A DNA stretch of 64,000 nt from an uncultured Rikenellaceae bacterium (lineage in GTDB: Bacteria > Bacteroidota > Bacteroidia > Bacteroidales > Rikenellaceae). Positions 53,922-62,925 of the stretch are shown here, one piece after another; within the stretch, counting starts at the first letter, position 1, and the number at the start of each line of letters is the position of its first letter. The notes beneath the pieces were generated by a model that searched no databases, was not told the origin of the DNA, and saw only the letters and a list, made by a program, of their open reading frames with translations. The translations under genes and the position numbers were made by a program. Location: the NCBI GenBank assembly GCA_910577285.1, contig CAJTLO010000001.1, forward strand, positions 17,095-81,094, given 5' to 3'.

Positions 53922-55940
53922 CTATTTATCCCCTTGTTCCTGTTGTGAATCGATTAACTTTATCTTTTCGATGGTGTCGGCCATCTCCTGTTTGGCCTTG
54001 GCGATCTTCGCCTCGACCTCGTGGATCATCGCCTCCGCATTGCGGGAGCGGGAGAAGAAACCGATGTTGTTCTCCAGCGTGGCGATGTCGCTTTCGAGCT
54101 GTTTGACCTTGTTGTAGAGCCTGTCGCGTTCGAAGCGCAGCCGTTTGTCGCCGCTGCTCCTGAGGTCGGATACTTTCGAACGGAAACGGTCCATGCTGCG
54201 TTCGCGTTCGCCGCCGCGCAGGGTGGCGAACATGCCGTCCACCACGGCCCGGTAGCGTTTCTGCACCTCGTCCTTCTGCTTCAGGGGTACGAATCCGATC
54301 TCGTTCCAGCGCCTCTGGAACTCCTTGATCCGCTCGAAGCCGCCGGTGGCGATGTCGGCCGCTTCCATCTCCTCCAGCAGGGCCAGCTTGGCTTTCAGGT
54401 TCTCTTCGTGCTGGGCGTCCACACCCGAGAAGTGGGCCGTCTTGCGTTCGAAGAAACGGTCGCAGGCGGTGCGGAAGCGTTTCCATACGGCATCCGAATG
54501 GCGACGCGATACGGGACCGATCTCCTTCCACCGCTTCTGGAGGGCGATCAGTTCGTCGGTGGTCTTCTTCCACTGTTCGCTCTCCTGCAGCGACTCGGCC
54601 TGCTCGCAGATCTCGGTCTTGAGCTGGAGGTTGGTGTCCATCTCCGACTTGAGCTGTTCGTAGTATTCGCGCTTCTGTTCGAAGAAACGGTCGCAGGCGT
54701 TGCGGAAGCGCTCGTAGATGCGGGCGTTGTCTTTCTGCGGTGCGAAGCCGATCGTTTTCCACACCTTCTGTATCTCGATGAGGCGCTCCGAGGCCTTGCT
54801 CCACTCTTTGCGGGTGGTGAGTATCTCCGAGGAGAGCTCCTCTACCTTGATGCAGAGCTCGGTCTTGAGTTCGAGGTTGTGGCGCTGCTCCTCCTTGAGC
54901 TTCTCGAAATGTTCCTGGTGCTGTTTGTTGATGCGCGTGCTGGCTTCCTTGAAACGTTCCCAGAGCGTCTCCTTGTATTCGTTGGCCACGGGACCTGTTT
55001 CGCGCCACCGGTCGTGCAGGTCCTGCAATTTGCGGAAGGCCGTCACGACGGAGGGCTCGAGCATGAGCGCTTCGGCCGCTTCGCAGAGCTGTACTTTGGA
55101 TTCGTAGTTGCGCCTGAGGTCCAGGTCGCGCAACTCCTTGTTGATCTTTATGTAGTTGTAGAAATTCTCGACGTGCAGGTTATAGGTTTCCCACAACTCC
55201 TTGACGTTGGCCTGCGGGACGATACCCGTGTCGCGCCAGCGCTGCTGCAGGTCGCGGAAGGCGTTGAACGTGCTGTTCACCGTTTCGTTGCCGTTGACCA
55301 GCTCCTTCAGCTCCTCGATGATGTGGAGTTTGGTGCGGAGGTTCTCCTCCTTCTCTTTTTCGATGTTGGCGAGGTACTCCGCCCTGCGTTTGCGGTATTC
55401 GGCGAAGAGCTCCTTGAGGCGTGCCTCGTCGGTATCGGGTTGCGGTGCGAAATCCTCCGCGGCCCCTCCCGCTTCTGCGAACTCGCGCCGCCGCTGTTCG
55501 TACTCGGCCCGGTGGAGCTTGTAGAAGGCCACTTTGATGGCTTCGGCCTCGCGCCGGATCTGCTGCACGGGTTTGGTCCGCAGCAGGGTGGCGAAGAGCT
55601 CGATGAGCCGCGGTTTGTCCAGTCGCGCGATGTCCTCCAGGGTGCGGGCCGTTTCGGCGTCGGCGCACTCTTCCTGCGCACGTTCCTCGTCGGTCGCCTC
55701 GCCCATGTCCAGCTCGGGCTGCGCGGCGTCGAGCGCGGCGTCTTCCTCGGTGAAATTAACGGTTTCGGTGGCCGTGTCGGCACCCTCTTCTTTGGCGGGA
55801 GCGGATTCCTCCTCCGCCGCTACGGGAATCCCGGCCGGCCTTGCGGCGGCGGACTCCTCACGCTCGGTTACGTTCTTCACATCTTCGGCCGGGCCGACTT
55901 GTTCCTCCGGAACAGGGATGTTGGTTTTCTCGGTAGCCAT
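53922..55940 (-). CDS. DUF349 repeat protein
   Basis: The 672-residue protein has an acidic N-terminal tail rich in Glu and Ala. Five or six tandem DUF349 units (each ~75 residues) follow, with the recurring pattern LQ-x-x-W-x-x-I/T-G (examples LQQRWRDTGIVPQ, IQKVWKTIGFAPQ, LQKRWKEIGPVSR, FQRRWNEIGFVPL). A C-terminal coiled coil ends the protein. It should be a long helical scaffold; DUF349 proteins are of unknown function. I use the ATG at 55940. TACTTTTG at 55998-55991 is a likely -7 promoter element. It heads the run with pyrG and yidC. Confidence 0.92.
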   Translation of the reverse strand: MATEKTNIPVPEEQVGPAEDVKNVTEREESAAARPAGIPVAAEEESAPAKEEGADTATETVNFTEEDAALDAAQPELDMGEATDEERAQEECADAETARTLEDIARLDKPRLIELFATLLRTKPVQQIRREAEAIKVAFYKLHRAEYEQRRREFAEAGGAAEDFAPQPDTDEARLKELFAEYRKRRAEYLANIEKEKEENLRTKLHIIEELKELVNGNETVNSTFNAFRDLQQRWRDTGIVPQANVKELWETYNLHVENFYNYIKINKELRDLDLRRNYESKVQLCEAAEALMLEPSVVTAFRKLQDLHDRWRETGPVANEYKETLWERFKEASTRINKQHQEHFEKLKEEQRHNLELKTELCIKVEELSSEILTTRKEWSKASERLIEIQKVWKTIGFAPQKDNARIYERFRNACDRFFEQKREYYEQLKSEMDTNLQLKTEICEQAESLQESEQWKKTTDELIALQKRWKEIGPVSRRHSDAVWKRFRTACDRFFERKTAHFSGVDAQHEENLKAKLALLEEMEAADIATGGFERIKEFQRRWNEIGFVPLKQKDEVQKRYRAVVDGMFATLRGGERERSMDRFRSKVSDLRSSGDKRLRFERDRLYNKVKQLESDIATLENNIGFFSRSRNAEAMIHEVEAKIAKAKQEMADTIEKIKLIDSQQEQGDK

Positions 55941-56181
55941 CTTCAAGTGATTTATTACATTACTTGGCCCGATATGATTCAGGCAACTTACAAAAGTATG
56001 CCTTTTTTCCGGAAAAATCCTAACAACGCCCGCTCAATTCGCCGGAAAGCCCCCGTTTTTCCCGTCGCCTGCCGCACCCGCTTCCTCTCCCCGGAAATAA
56101 TCCCCGGCGTGAAGATTCCGACACGTTTTTTTCATTACATTTGCACCGGTGTAACCCCGGCGGTTTCACCTCGATAGACGG

Positions 56182-56553
56182 ATGATAAGGGAGATGTTGC
56201 TCGCGGGTGCGGGCGGTTTCGCCGGCAGCGTACTCAGGTATGCCGTGTCGGTGTTTGCGGTACCGTGGTCGCTTCAGAGCGGTTTCCCCGTCGGGACCTT
56301 TGCGGTCAATGCGGCGGGTTCTTTTCTCATCGGCCTGTCGGCCGCGTTGCTTCCCGCGGGCGGATGGCAGACGTTCGCCATGGCGGGATTTTGCGGCGGC
56401 TTCACCACGTTCTCGGCCTTCTCGCTCGAAGCGGTGCGCATGGTGCGCGGCGGAGCGTACGGGGCTGCTGCGGCGTATGCGGCGGGCAGCGTGGCGGTAT
56501 GCCTCTTCTTTGCCGGAGTGGGGCTGTGGCTGGGTGCGAAGCTGTCGCGCTGA
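56182..56553 (+). CDS. crcB: Fluoride-specific ion channel FluC (CrcB)
   Basis: The 123-residue protein has four hydrophobic segments and the family signatures GTFAVNAAGSFLIG and GFCGGFTTFSAFS, the latter with the phenylalanines and threonine of the fluoride path. Dual-topology dimers of this family export toxic fluoride. TACATTTG at 56136-56143 is a plausible -7 element 39 bp before the ATG. I looked for a fluoride riboswitch in the short leader and do not see its conserved core. Confidence 0.94.
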   Translation: MIREMLLAGAGGFAGSVLRYAVSVFAVPWSLQSGFPVGTFAVNAAGSFLIGLSAALLPAGGWQTFAMAGFCGGFTTFSAFSLEAVRMVRGGAYGAAAAYAAGSVAVCLFFAGVGLWLGAKLSR

Positions 56554-56611
56554 GCGGACCGCGGGACGGGGCGAACGTTATTGAAAATTCTAACCTACAT
56601 AATTGAAGGAA

Positions 56612-57826
56612 ATGGTAATTCTTGTATTGAACTGCGGCAGTTCGTCGATAAAGTACCAGGTTATCGACATGGTTTCTCCGCGCGAGAACGCCCTTCTTGC
56701 CAAAGGGCTCGTGGAACGTATCGGGATCGAGGGGGGTGTCATCACCCACAAGCCGAACGGCAAACCGCGTCTGGAACTCACCACCGACATTCCCAACCAC
56801 ACCAAGGGCATCGACCTCATCTTCAAGGCTATCACCGACTCCGAGTCGGGCGTCATAACCTCTCTGGACGACATCAAGGCGGTCGGACACCGCGTTGCGC
56901 ACGGCGGCGATTTCTTCGACCGGAGCGTACGGGTGGACGAGCAGGTAATCGCCCAGATAGAGCAGCTGGTGGAGCTGGCTCCGCTGCACAACCCGGCCAA
57001 CCTGAAGGGTATCTACGCCGTGAGCGAGCTTTGCCCCTCCATTCCGCAGGTGGTATGTTTCGATACGTCGTTCCACCAGACCATGCCGGCCCGCAGTTAC
57101 ATGTACGGCCTGCCTTATAAATACTACGAGCAGTACCGCGTGAGGCGTTACGGTTTCCACGGCACCAGCCACAAATTCGTGGCGCAGAAGGGGTGCGAAC
57201 TCGCCGGACTCGATTTTGAGAAGGCGAAAGTGGTGACGTGCCATATCGGCAACGGCGCTTCGGTGGCCGCTGTCGACGGCGGCCGTAGCATCGACACCTC
57301 CATGGGCTTCACCCCGGTGGACGGTCTGCTGATGGGGACGCGCTGCGGCGAGGTGGACCCCGGTGCGCTGACCTATATCGCCGATAAGGAGCACATGACC
57401 GGCAACGAGATCTGGGCCATGATCAACAAGCAGGCCGGCGTGCTGGGCATCACGGGCCTCTCTTCCGACATGCGCGACATCGAGAACGCCGCCGCCGAAG
57501 GGAACGAGCGGGCGAAACTTGCGCTGGAGGTCTACTATTACCGTGTAAAGAAATACGTGGGAGCCTATGCGGCCGCCATGGGCGGACTCGACCTGGTGGT
57601 ATTCACCGGCGGTGTGGGCGAGAACGACCCCATCCTGCGTGAATATGTATGCAGCGGTATGGAGTTCCTCGGTCTTGAGTTCGATGCCGAGGTGAACCGC
57701 GGACTCCGCGGGAAGGATACGATTCTGACGAAACCCTCTTCGCGTGTCAAGGCGGCCCTGATCGCCACGAACGAGGAGCTGGTGATCGCCACCGACACAT
57801 TCAACATCGTCGAAAACCTCCGTTGA
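56612..57826 (+). CDS. ackA: Acetate kinase
   Basis: The 404-residue ASKHA-fold kinase interconverts acetyl phosphate and acetate with ATP. It shows LVLNCGSSSIKYQV, DTSFHQTMP with the conserved histidine region, the RYGFHGTSHKFV motif, CHIGNGASVAAVDGG, and TRCGEVDPG near the middle. The ATG at 56612 matches the family start. No phosphotransacetylase gene is adjacent; instead ptb and buk follow from their own promoter. Confidence 0.96.
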   Translation: MVILVLNCGSSSIKYQVIDMVSPRENALLAKGLVERIGIEGGVITHKPNGKPRLELTTDIPNHTKGIDLIFKAITDSESGVITSLDDIKAVGHRVAHGGDFFDRSVRVDEQVIAQIEQLVELAPLHNPANLKGIYAVSELCPSIPQVVCFDTSFHQTMPARSYMYGLPYKYYEQYRVRRYGFHGTSHKFVAQKGCELAGLDFEKAKVVTCHIGNGASVAAVDGGRSIDTSMGFTPVDGLLMGTRCGEVDPGALTYIADKEHMTGNEIWAMINKQAGVLGITGLSSDMRDIENAAAEGNERAKLALEVYYYRVKKYVGAYAAAMGGLDLVVFTGGVGENDPILREYVCSGMEFLGLEFDAEVNRGLRGKDTILTKPSSRVKAALIATNEELVIATDTFNIVENLR

Positions 57827-57882
57827 GCGCAGGTCTGATCCTGCACGTACCGGTTGTCCCGTTCAATAAATCCGTAGAAAAC

Positions 57883-57914
57883 TTTGCTATTTCGCGGGAC
57901 AATCGGTATTTTTG
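57883..57914 (+). promoter_or_regulatory. Promoter of ptb-buk
   Basis: TTTG at 57883-57886, a 20-bp spacer and TATTTTTG at 57907-57914 fit the Bacteroidota consensus exactly, giving a leader of about 29 bases. Confidence 0.8.
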
Positions 57915-57949
57915 GCAACTCTTTGTATAAACCGCAGATTTTTTAAGTC

Positions 57950-58855
57950 ATGATTCAACACTTAGACGACCTCGTAGCCAAGGCTAAAGCGAGGGGTAAA
58001 CGCAGGCTTATCGTAGCCTACGGACAGGATTCGCACACGCTCGAAGCTGTCAATGATGCCGTTGAGGCAGGTATTGTGGATGCCACCCTGGTCGGTAATC
58101 CCGAAGAAATTGAGAAAGTATGCAAGGCCGAGGGCATCGACATGTCCCGTTTCACCATCATTGCCGAGAATGTGGACGTCAACTGCGTTCGCATCGCCGT
58201 GCAGATGGTGAGCGAAGGGAAGGGCGACGTATTGATGAAAGGACTCGTTTCTACCGACAAGTACATGAGGGGGATCCTGAACAAGGAGTTCGGACTCGTT
58301 CCTCCGAAAGGCGTGCTCAGCCACGTGGCCGTGATGGAGATACCCGCTTACCACAAGCTCCTTACCATCGGCGACGTAGCCGTGATTCCCTATCCGGATT
58401 TCGCACAGAAAACGGCCATTGCCAAATACCTCATACAGACTGCCAAGAAGCTTGAGATCGACGTGCCCAAGGTGGCTTGCATCGCTCCCAGCGAACAGCT
58501 TCTTCCCAGCGTGCAGTCCTCCGTAGAGGCGACCCTGCTGGCGAAGATGGGCGAACGCGGACAGCTCGGCACGAAGGTGTATATCGACGGTCCGCTCGCA
58601 CTCGACGTGGCTATCAACCAGGAGGCCGCCGCTACCAAGAAGCTGGACAATCCGGTGGTGGGCGATGCCGACTGCCTCGTCTTCCCGAACATCGATGCGG
58701 GTAACGTCTTCTTCAAATCGTGCACGAAGTTCGGCGGTGCCGAGCTCGCTGCCATGGTGATGGGTGCCAAGGTTCCGTGCGTGCTCACTTCGCGCGGCGA
58801 CTCCAAGAAGACCAAGATGTATTCGATAGCGCTCGCATGTCTGTCTGCAAAATAA
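57950..58855 (+). CDS. ptb: Phosphate butyryltransferase
   Basis: The 301-residue enzyme swaps CoA for phosphate on short acyl groups (butyryl or branched-chain). It belongs to the PTA_PTB family; motifs include GKGDVLMKGLVSTDKYMRGI, LSHVAVMEIP and the C-terminal NIDAGNVFFKSCTKFGGAE. Length fits Ptb rather than the longer Pta. It precedes the kinase buk by 14 bp, so the pair would make ATP from acyl-CoA. Confidence 0.94.
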   Translation: MIQHLDDLVAKAKARGKRRLIVAYGQDSHTLEAVNDAVEAGIVDATLVGNPEEIEKVCKAEGIDMSRFTIIAENVDVNCVRIAVQMVSEGKGDVLMKGLVSTDKYMRGILNKEFGLVPPKGVLSHVAVMEIPAYHKLLTIGDVAVIPYPDFAQKTAIAKYLIQTAKKLEIDVPKVACIAPSEQLLPSVQSSVEATLLAKMGERGQLGTKVYIDGPLALDVAINQEAAATKKLDNPVVGDADCLVFPNIDAGNVFFKSCTKFGGAELAAMVMGAKVPCVLTSRGDSKKTKMYSIALACLSAK

Positions 58856-58869
58856 CGGTGGAAGAGGGA

Positions 58870-59937
58870 ATGTATACGATATTAGCGATAAATCCGGGCT
58901 CTACTTCGACCAAGGTCGCCATTTATCAGGACGATAAGGCCGTGCGTGAGATCACGCTCCGCCATTCGACCGAAGAGCTGCTCCCGTTTGCGAGCGTGCT
59001 CGACCAGTTCGATTTCCGTAAGCGCATCATCCTCGATGCCATGAAGGAGGCGGGGGTGACCCTCTCCGACATCGATGCCGTGATCGGCAGGGGCGGACTC
59101 ATCAAACCGGTCAAGTCGGGCGTATATGAGGTGAACGAGGCGATGATCGACGATATCCGTCACCGTCCGATAGGACACCACGCCTCCAACCTCGGTGCCT
59201 TGCTCGCTTACGACATTGCCCGGGAGGCCGACGCGCGTGCGTTCATGGCCGATCCGGTGGTGGTCGACGAGATGCAGGACGTAGCCAGGATCACGGGCCA
59301 TCCCGACATCGAGCGCATGTCGATTTTCCATGCCTTGAATCAGAAAGCGATGGCGCGTGCCTATGCCGAGCAGAAAGGCATGCGGTACGAGGACCTGAAC
59401 CTTGTCGTCGTTCATTTGGGCGGCGGTATCTCGGTAGGTGCGCACTGCAAGGGCGAAGTGATCGACGTGAACAACGCACTGGAGGGCGAGGGACCGTTCT
59501 CGCCGGAGCGTGCGGGCGGACTTCCCGCGCTGGCCGTTGCGAAATGGGCTGCGAGCGGAAAGTACGACATCAACCAGATCGCCAAGTTCATCACCAGCCG
59601 CGGAGGTTTCGTGGCGCATTTCGGTACGAACAGCGCGATGGAGATCTCCAAACGTGCCGAAGCGGGCGACCAGCGTGCCGCACTCGTACAGGACGCAATG
59701 TGCTACACGGTAGGCAAGTCGGTCGGCGCGATGGCTGCGGTACTGAAAGGCAAGGTGGATGCGATCATCCTCACGGGTGGTATCGCACACGACAAATATG
59801 TATGCAAATATATCGGCGACATGGTGTCGTTCATCGCCGAGGTGGTTGTGATGCCGGGTGAGAACGAACTGGAGGCTTTGGCAGGCAATGCCCTGCGTGT
59901 GCTGGAGGGGAAACTTACTCCTCGGGTTTACGAATAA
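58870..59937 (+). CDS. buk: Butyrate kinase
   Basis: The 355-residue ASKHA-fold kinase makes short-chain acid and ATP from the acyl phosphate supplied by Ptb. Motifs are LAINPGSTSTKVAIYQDD, IGRGGLIKPVKSGVYEVN, VVHLGGGISVGAHCKG and ILTGGIAHDKYVCKYI. The ATG at 58870 is preceded by GAGGG; an earlier in-frame ATG at 58837 would overlap ptb. It is the last gene of the unit. Confidence 0.94.
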   Translation: MYTILAINPGSTSTKVAIYQDDKAVREITLRHSTEELLPFASVLDQFDFRKRIILDAMKEAGVTLSDIDAVIGRGGLIKPVKSGVYEVNEAMIDDIRHRPIGHHASNLGALLAYDIAREADARAFMADPVVVDEMQDVARITGHPDIERMSIFHALNQKAMARAYAEQKGMRYEDLNLVVVHLGGGISVGAHCKGEVIDVNNALEGEGPFSPERAGGLPALAVAKWAASGKYDINQIAKFITSRGGFVAHFGTNSAMEISKRAEAGDQRAALVQDAMCYTVGKSVGAMAAVLKGKVDAIILTGGIAHDKYVCKYIGDMVSFIAEVVVMPGENELEALAGNALRVLEGKLTPRVYE

Positions 59938-59959
59938 GCCGGGTGTCGTTATCGTACGG

Positions 59960-59996
59960 AAGCCTCCGCAGGACTCAGGTCCTGCGGAGGCTTTTT
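59960..59996 (+). terminator. Terminator of ptb-buk
   Basis: A 14-bp perfect stem (59960-59973 with 59980-59993, loop CTCAGG) runs into TTTTT. The following 60000-60519 contains no gene that I recognise. Confidence 0.92.
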
Positions 59997-60519
59997 GTGT
60001 ATTTGCCGCTTATCGTCAGCGGGGAAGGGGAGGGAGTGTTGCGGGCGGAGTAGTGCGGAAGCGGAGCGGGACTTTCGTCGCGGGATTTCTTTCCTGTTTC
60101 CGGCGAGTGTGGCCGTCGCTATGCGTTCGACAGGGGAGGTAGGCGGTGATGGGGATCTGTCGCTCCTGCCGGAGTCGGCCCTGCCGCCTGACTGGAGCTG
60201 CCGGTACAGGTTGTGCAGTGGTGTTGTCTGTCCGTCTGTTCGGAGGGATGGGGGAAAGGTAGAGCAAGCAGACGTGGCGTATAGGGGCCCTGTGGGGATC
60301 GGGGAGTGCCGGTGCGATGTTCCGACGGGGCGGTTGGGGCGGGCAGCAGGTACTCGACGATGCTTGCCGGGGATTCGGAGCATCCGATCGCTTCCAGGTA
60401 AAAGGGAGGATAGCCGTAGGACAAAAGGGATTTTCGAGGGCATCGTATGCCCGCGACAGCCCGTTGAAGTATTCTTGGGTGGAAACCGGCTCGCAGGCGT
60501 TTTCCTTTACGAGCGGATG

Positions 60520-60993
60520 TTACAGCTCTTTGGAGGTGTGGGCGAGCAATCCGTCGCAGGCATCTTCCAGCAGGTCGAGGACGAGTTCGAACCCCTCCCG
60601 GCCTTCGTAGTAGGGATCGGGGATATGGTCGTAGTCGTGGCGGCTCCCGAAGTCGATCATCCGGTGGATTTTGGCTTTGTCGTCAAGGGTACAGGCGAGC
60701 CGTTCGAGGGCATCGTGGTTGCGTTCGTCCATGGCGATGAGCATGTCGAACCGTGCGAAGTCCTCGTCGCGAACGGGGCGGGCGCGATGCGTCAGGTCGT
60801 ATCCTCGACGGGCAGCGGCTTCGCGCATGCGCGGGTCGGGCAGGTCGCCGCAGTGGCCGGAATAGGTGCCGGCCGAATCTATGTCGTAAAGATTCGCAAG
60901 GCCGGCCTTTGCCACCTTGCTGCGCAGGATGCCTTCTGCGGCGGGGGAGCGGCAGATATTCCCCATGCAGACGAACAGGATGCTCTTTTTCAT
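60520..60993 (-). CDS. Low-molecular-weight protein-tyrosine phosphatase
   Basis: The 157-residue enzyme has the P-loop C-x5-R in LFVCMGNICRSPAAEG at residues 9-15 and the general-acid aspartate in IPDPYYEG. In many bacteria such phosphatases oppose BY-kinases that control polysaccharide export. A Wzc-like kinase lies 22 kb away in this window, so a link is possible but not shown. The ATG at 60993 gives the family start and lies 23 bp from the promoter-like edge of repeat array C. Confidence 0.94.
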   Translation of the reverse strand: MKKSILFVCMGNICRSPAAEGILRSKVAKAGLANLYDIDSAGTYSGHCGDLPDPRMREAAARRGYDLTHRARPVRDEDFARFDMLIAMDERNHDALERLACTLDDKAKIHRMIDFGSRHDYDHIPDPYYEGREGFELVLDLLEDACDGLLAHTSKEL

Positions 60994-61016
60994 CTCGCAG
61001 TCGATTTCAAACGGTA

Positions 61017-61246
61017 CAAAAATACGGAAAGTCGAGTGCAAAACCGAATGCCATTCGGATTTTGCCGAGACGGAGTATTTAAGACAAAGTCAAAGATACG
61101 GAAAGTCGAGTGCAAAACCGAATAGCATTCGGATTTTGCCGAGACGGAGTATTTAAGACAAAGTCAAAGATACGGAAAGTCGAGCGCAAAACCGAATAGC
61201 ATTCGGATTTTGCCGAGACGGAGTATTTAAGACGAAGTCGAAGATA
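61017..61246 (-). repeat. 74-bp hairpin repeat array C (three copies plus a partial)
   Basis: Units start at 61017, 61091, 61165 and 61239, exactly 74 bp apart. Read toward the phosphatase gene, each contains the hairpin (GCAAAACCGAAT with ATTCGGATTTTGC, one-base bulge) and ends in TATCTTTG, or TATTTTTG in the innermost copy (61024-61017). Copies are almost identical to each other and clearly homologous to arrays A and B. Confidence 0.95.
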
Positions 61247-61249
61247 GCG

Positions 61250-61835
61250 TGTTGGGGAGATGTTTCAGCGGGATGACGCCTCCTCCCGGCCTCCGTGAGC
61301 AGGCATATCTTGGCGGAGGGGGCAGCAGGGATAGGGAGGGGGCGCATCGCTTCGTATCCGGCAGGAGTATTCCGGATATGGAGGGAGGCGGTGCGATGTG
61401 GAAGGGAATGGGAACCGGAGAGGATCTCACGTGAAATACACACGAGGAGCGTGCCATTACCGGTTCGTTTTCATTCGGCATACCCTCCTCATCGGACTGC
61501 GTAGAGGCAAAATACGACGACAGGAGGATAAGCCGCAGGAGTCATAATAGTGTACGGATTTTCGGTGGGTGAAGAAAATGATCGGTTGCCTGAAAGCTAC
61601 GAACGCTAGCCGGATTCGATTTTTAGATGTCGTGTCTTCCCAAGCCGACCGATTTGAGATGCAAGCACCTCCCCGCACACAGCGATGGATGAGTTTGTCG
61701 ATAATGAAAAATATTGTGGTAAAAATTGATGTCTTGCCAGTGGGGATGAAACTACTATTTTTTCTTTTTCATGGATAGCACTTCCTCCGATCACGATTAT
61801 AGATTGAGTCAAGAATAATCGACCTAATTTAATCT
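61250..61835. other. Gene-poor stretch at the edge of an AT-rich patch
   Basis: Base composition falls from GC-rich to AT-rich around 61.5 kb. Short open frames exist on both strands (for example 61569-61778, plus strand, 69 codons) but none resembles a known protein. The terminator at its right end implies that something is transcribed rightward here. Confidence 0.4.
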
Positions 61836-61863
61836 TGTCCCGTTTTTAACGGGACATTTTTTT
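61836..61863 (+). terminator. Intrinsic terminator with no obvious upstream gene
   Basis: TGTCCCGTT pairs with AACGGGACA (loop TTT) and is followed by seven Ts. No recognisable gene precedes it on the plus strand. Confidence 0.85.
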
Positions 61864-61943
61864 GAAAAAAAAAGTATCTTTACATGCAACAAAATTAGAT
61901 GCTCAAGCATCCTAACTATAAACAACACTAAAATAATTGAAGT

Positions 61944-62399
61944 ATGAGAAAGTTGATTTTCAAAGTTATTGGATTGACGGTATTGACAACCATGTATTTC
62001 TGTCAAGTTGCTTGCGATCCTACCTTGCAGACCTCACATTGGATACAAGAATGGTATTTGGCGAACGACACGACCCAACCGATTTTTTATCGGTTTGATG
62101 ATGAAAATATTGAGCAGATATTGCCGGATGAGCGGATAAAATTGTATAATAAGAATCTGTCATCTGACAGTAAAAAAGATTTCTCAATTTTCTTTTCGGA
62201 TGTCAAGTATCAGACTCTAAAAATTTATTTGGACCAAAAGGGTGCTCCGGTCAAGATATGGAATCGTGCAGATGCCGCCATTTCAGGCAAGCAGTTCTGG
62301 AATGAAAAAGATTGGCAGGAGGTCGATCTTAATGAGCCAGCCGATGCACAGGATGCGACATGGGTATTCAACATCACAGCGAGCGACCTGTCTGAATAG
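61944..62399 (+). CDS. AT-rich hypothetical lipoprotein
   Basis: I do not recognise this 151-residue protein. It has a lipoprotein-type signal (TTMYFCQVACDP, Cys24) and then a small, mostly beta domain with YRFDDENIEQILP and FSIFFSDVKYQTLKIYL. It probably sits in a membrane facing the periplasm or the surface. The gene is much richer in A+T than its neighbours, which suggests recent transfer, and a broken integrase lies just downstream. A TATCTTTA motif (61875-61882) may be its -7 element, and a terminator follows. Confidence 0.72.
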   Translation: MRKLIFKVIGLTVLTTMYFCQVACDPTLQTSHWIQEWYLANDTTQPIFYRFDDENIEQILPDERIKLYNKNLSSDSKKDFSIFFSDVKYQTLKIYLDQKGAPVKIWNRADAAISGKQFWNEKDWQEVDLNEPADAQDATWVFNITASDLSE

Positions 62400-62438
62400 A
62401 GGAAGGGAAGCACTCTGTGATGGATGATTAAGAAGAAG

Positions 62439-62470
62439 CAAAGGGGCTGAATGCCCCTTTGTCGTTTTTT
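62439..62470 (+). terminator. Terminator of the AT-rich lipoprotein gene
   Basis: CAAAGGGGC pairs with GCCCCTTTG (loop TGAAT), followed by TCGTTTTTTG, 40 bp after the stop codon. Confidence 0.8.
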
Positions 62471-62541
62471 GTATTTTTCGGTGTTTGGCTGATTATACTG
62501 CAATTCTCGTTTATTACGGACTTTCGGACTCGGTTCCCTGC

Positions 62542-62852
62542 TTACTGCGCCCGCCGGAATTTGTCGCCGGGCCTTGCCTGCACATACTCCGTGTCCCGCT
62601 TTATCTTGTCGTTGATGATTTTGGCGTAAATCGGGGGCGTTGAGATGTGTTTGTATTCCGACATGATGGGGAGGCCCTGCGAGAGACCGATGTGGCGAAC
62701 GTGTGCCTCCTGGTATATGAGTAGGGTTCGAGCGAAAGTCCGGCGTGCCGCGCTATCGTCCGCAACTGAAAAACCGTAGTGGAGGGAAGACTCCGGACGG
62801 TGGACAGGTAGACGATGAACTTATCGAAGAACTTCCGTATCAACTCCTTGAA
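62542..62852 (-). pseudogene. Tyrosine recombinase (integrase) C-terminal remnant
   Basis: In one minus-strand frame the segment VFQLRTIARHAGLSLEPY leads to RRHTFATS, matching the box around the H-x-x-R of Bacteroidota integrases. The frame then breaks near 62690. The adjacent frame continues with LSQGLPIMSEYKHIS and PPIYAKIINDKIKRDTEY to a stop at 62542. The catalytic tyrosine context (IYAKI) survives, but the first histidine is tyrosine and the LGH box is deleted. The 5' part of the gene is missing. It is a dead remnant of a mobile element. Confidence 0.8.
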
Positions 62853-62925
62853 AAGAATATCGTGCAATCCGTATTCGTCCTGCAGAGTGGTTTCCCGTTC
62901 GGGTTGCCCGGGGCGGAGCGCTTCC

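Noticed and set aside
56100..56181. Fluoride riboswitch upstream of crcB
   Set aside because: The leader after the likely promoter is only about 35 bases, and the conserved fluoride aptamer core is not visible.
61569..61778. 69-codon plus-strand open frame before the orphan terminator
   Set aside because: No similarity to any family I know and no clear start signals; kept only as a possible transcript, not called as a gene.
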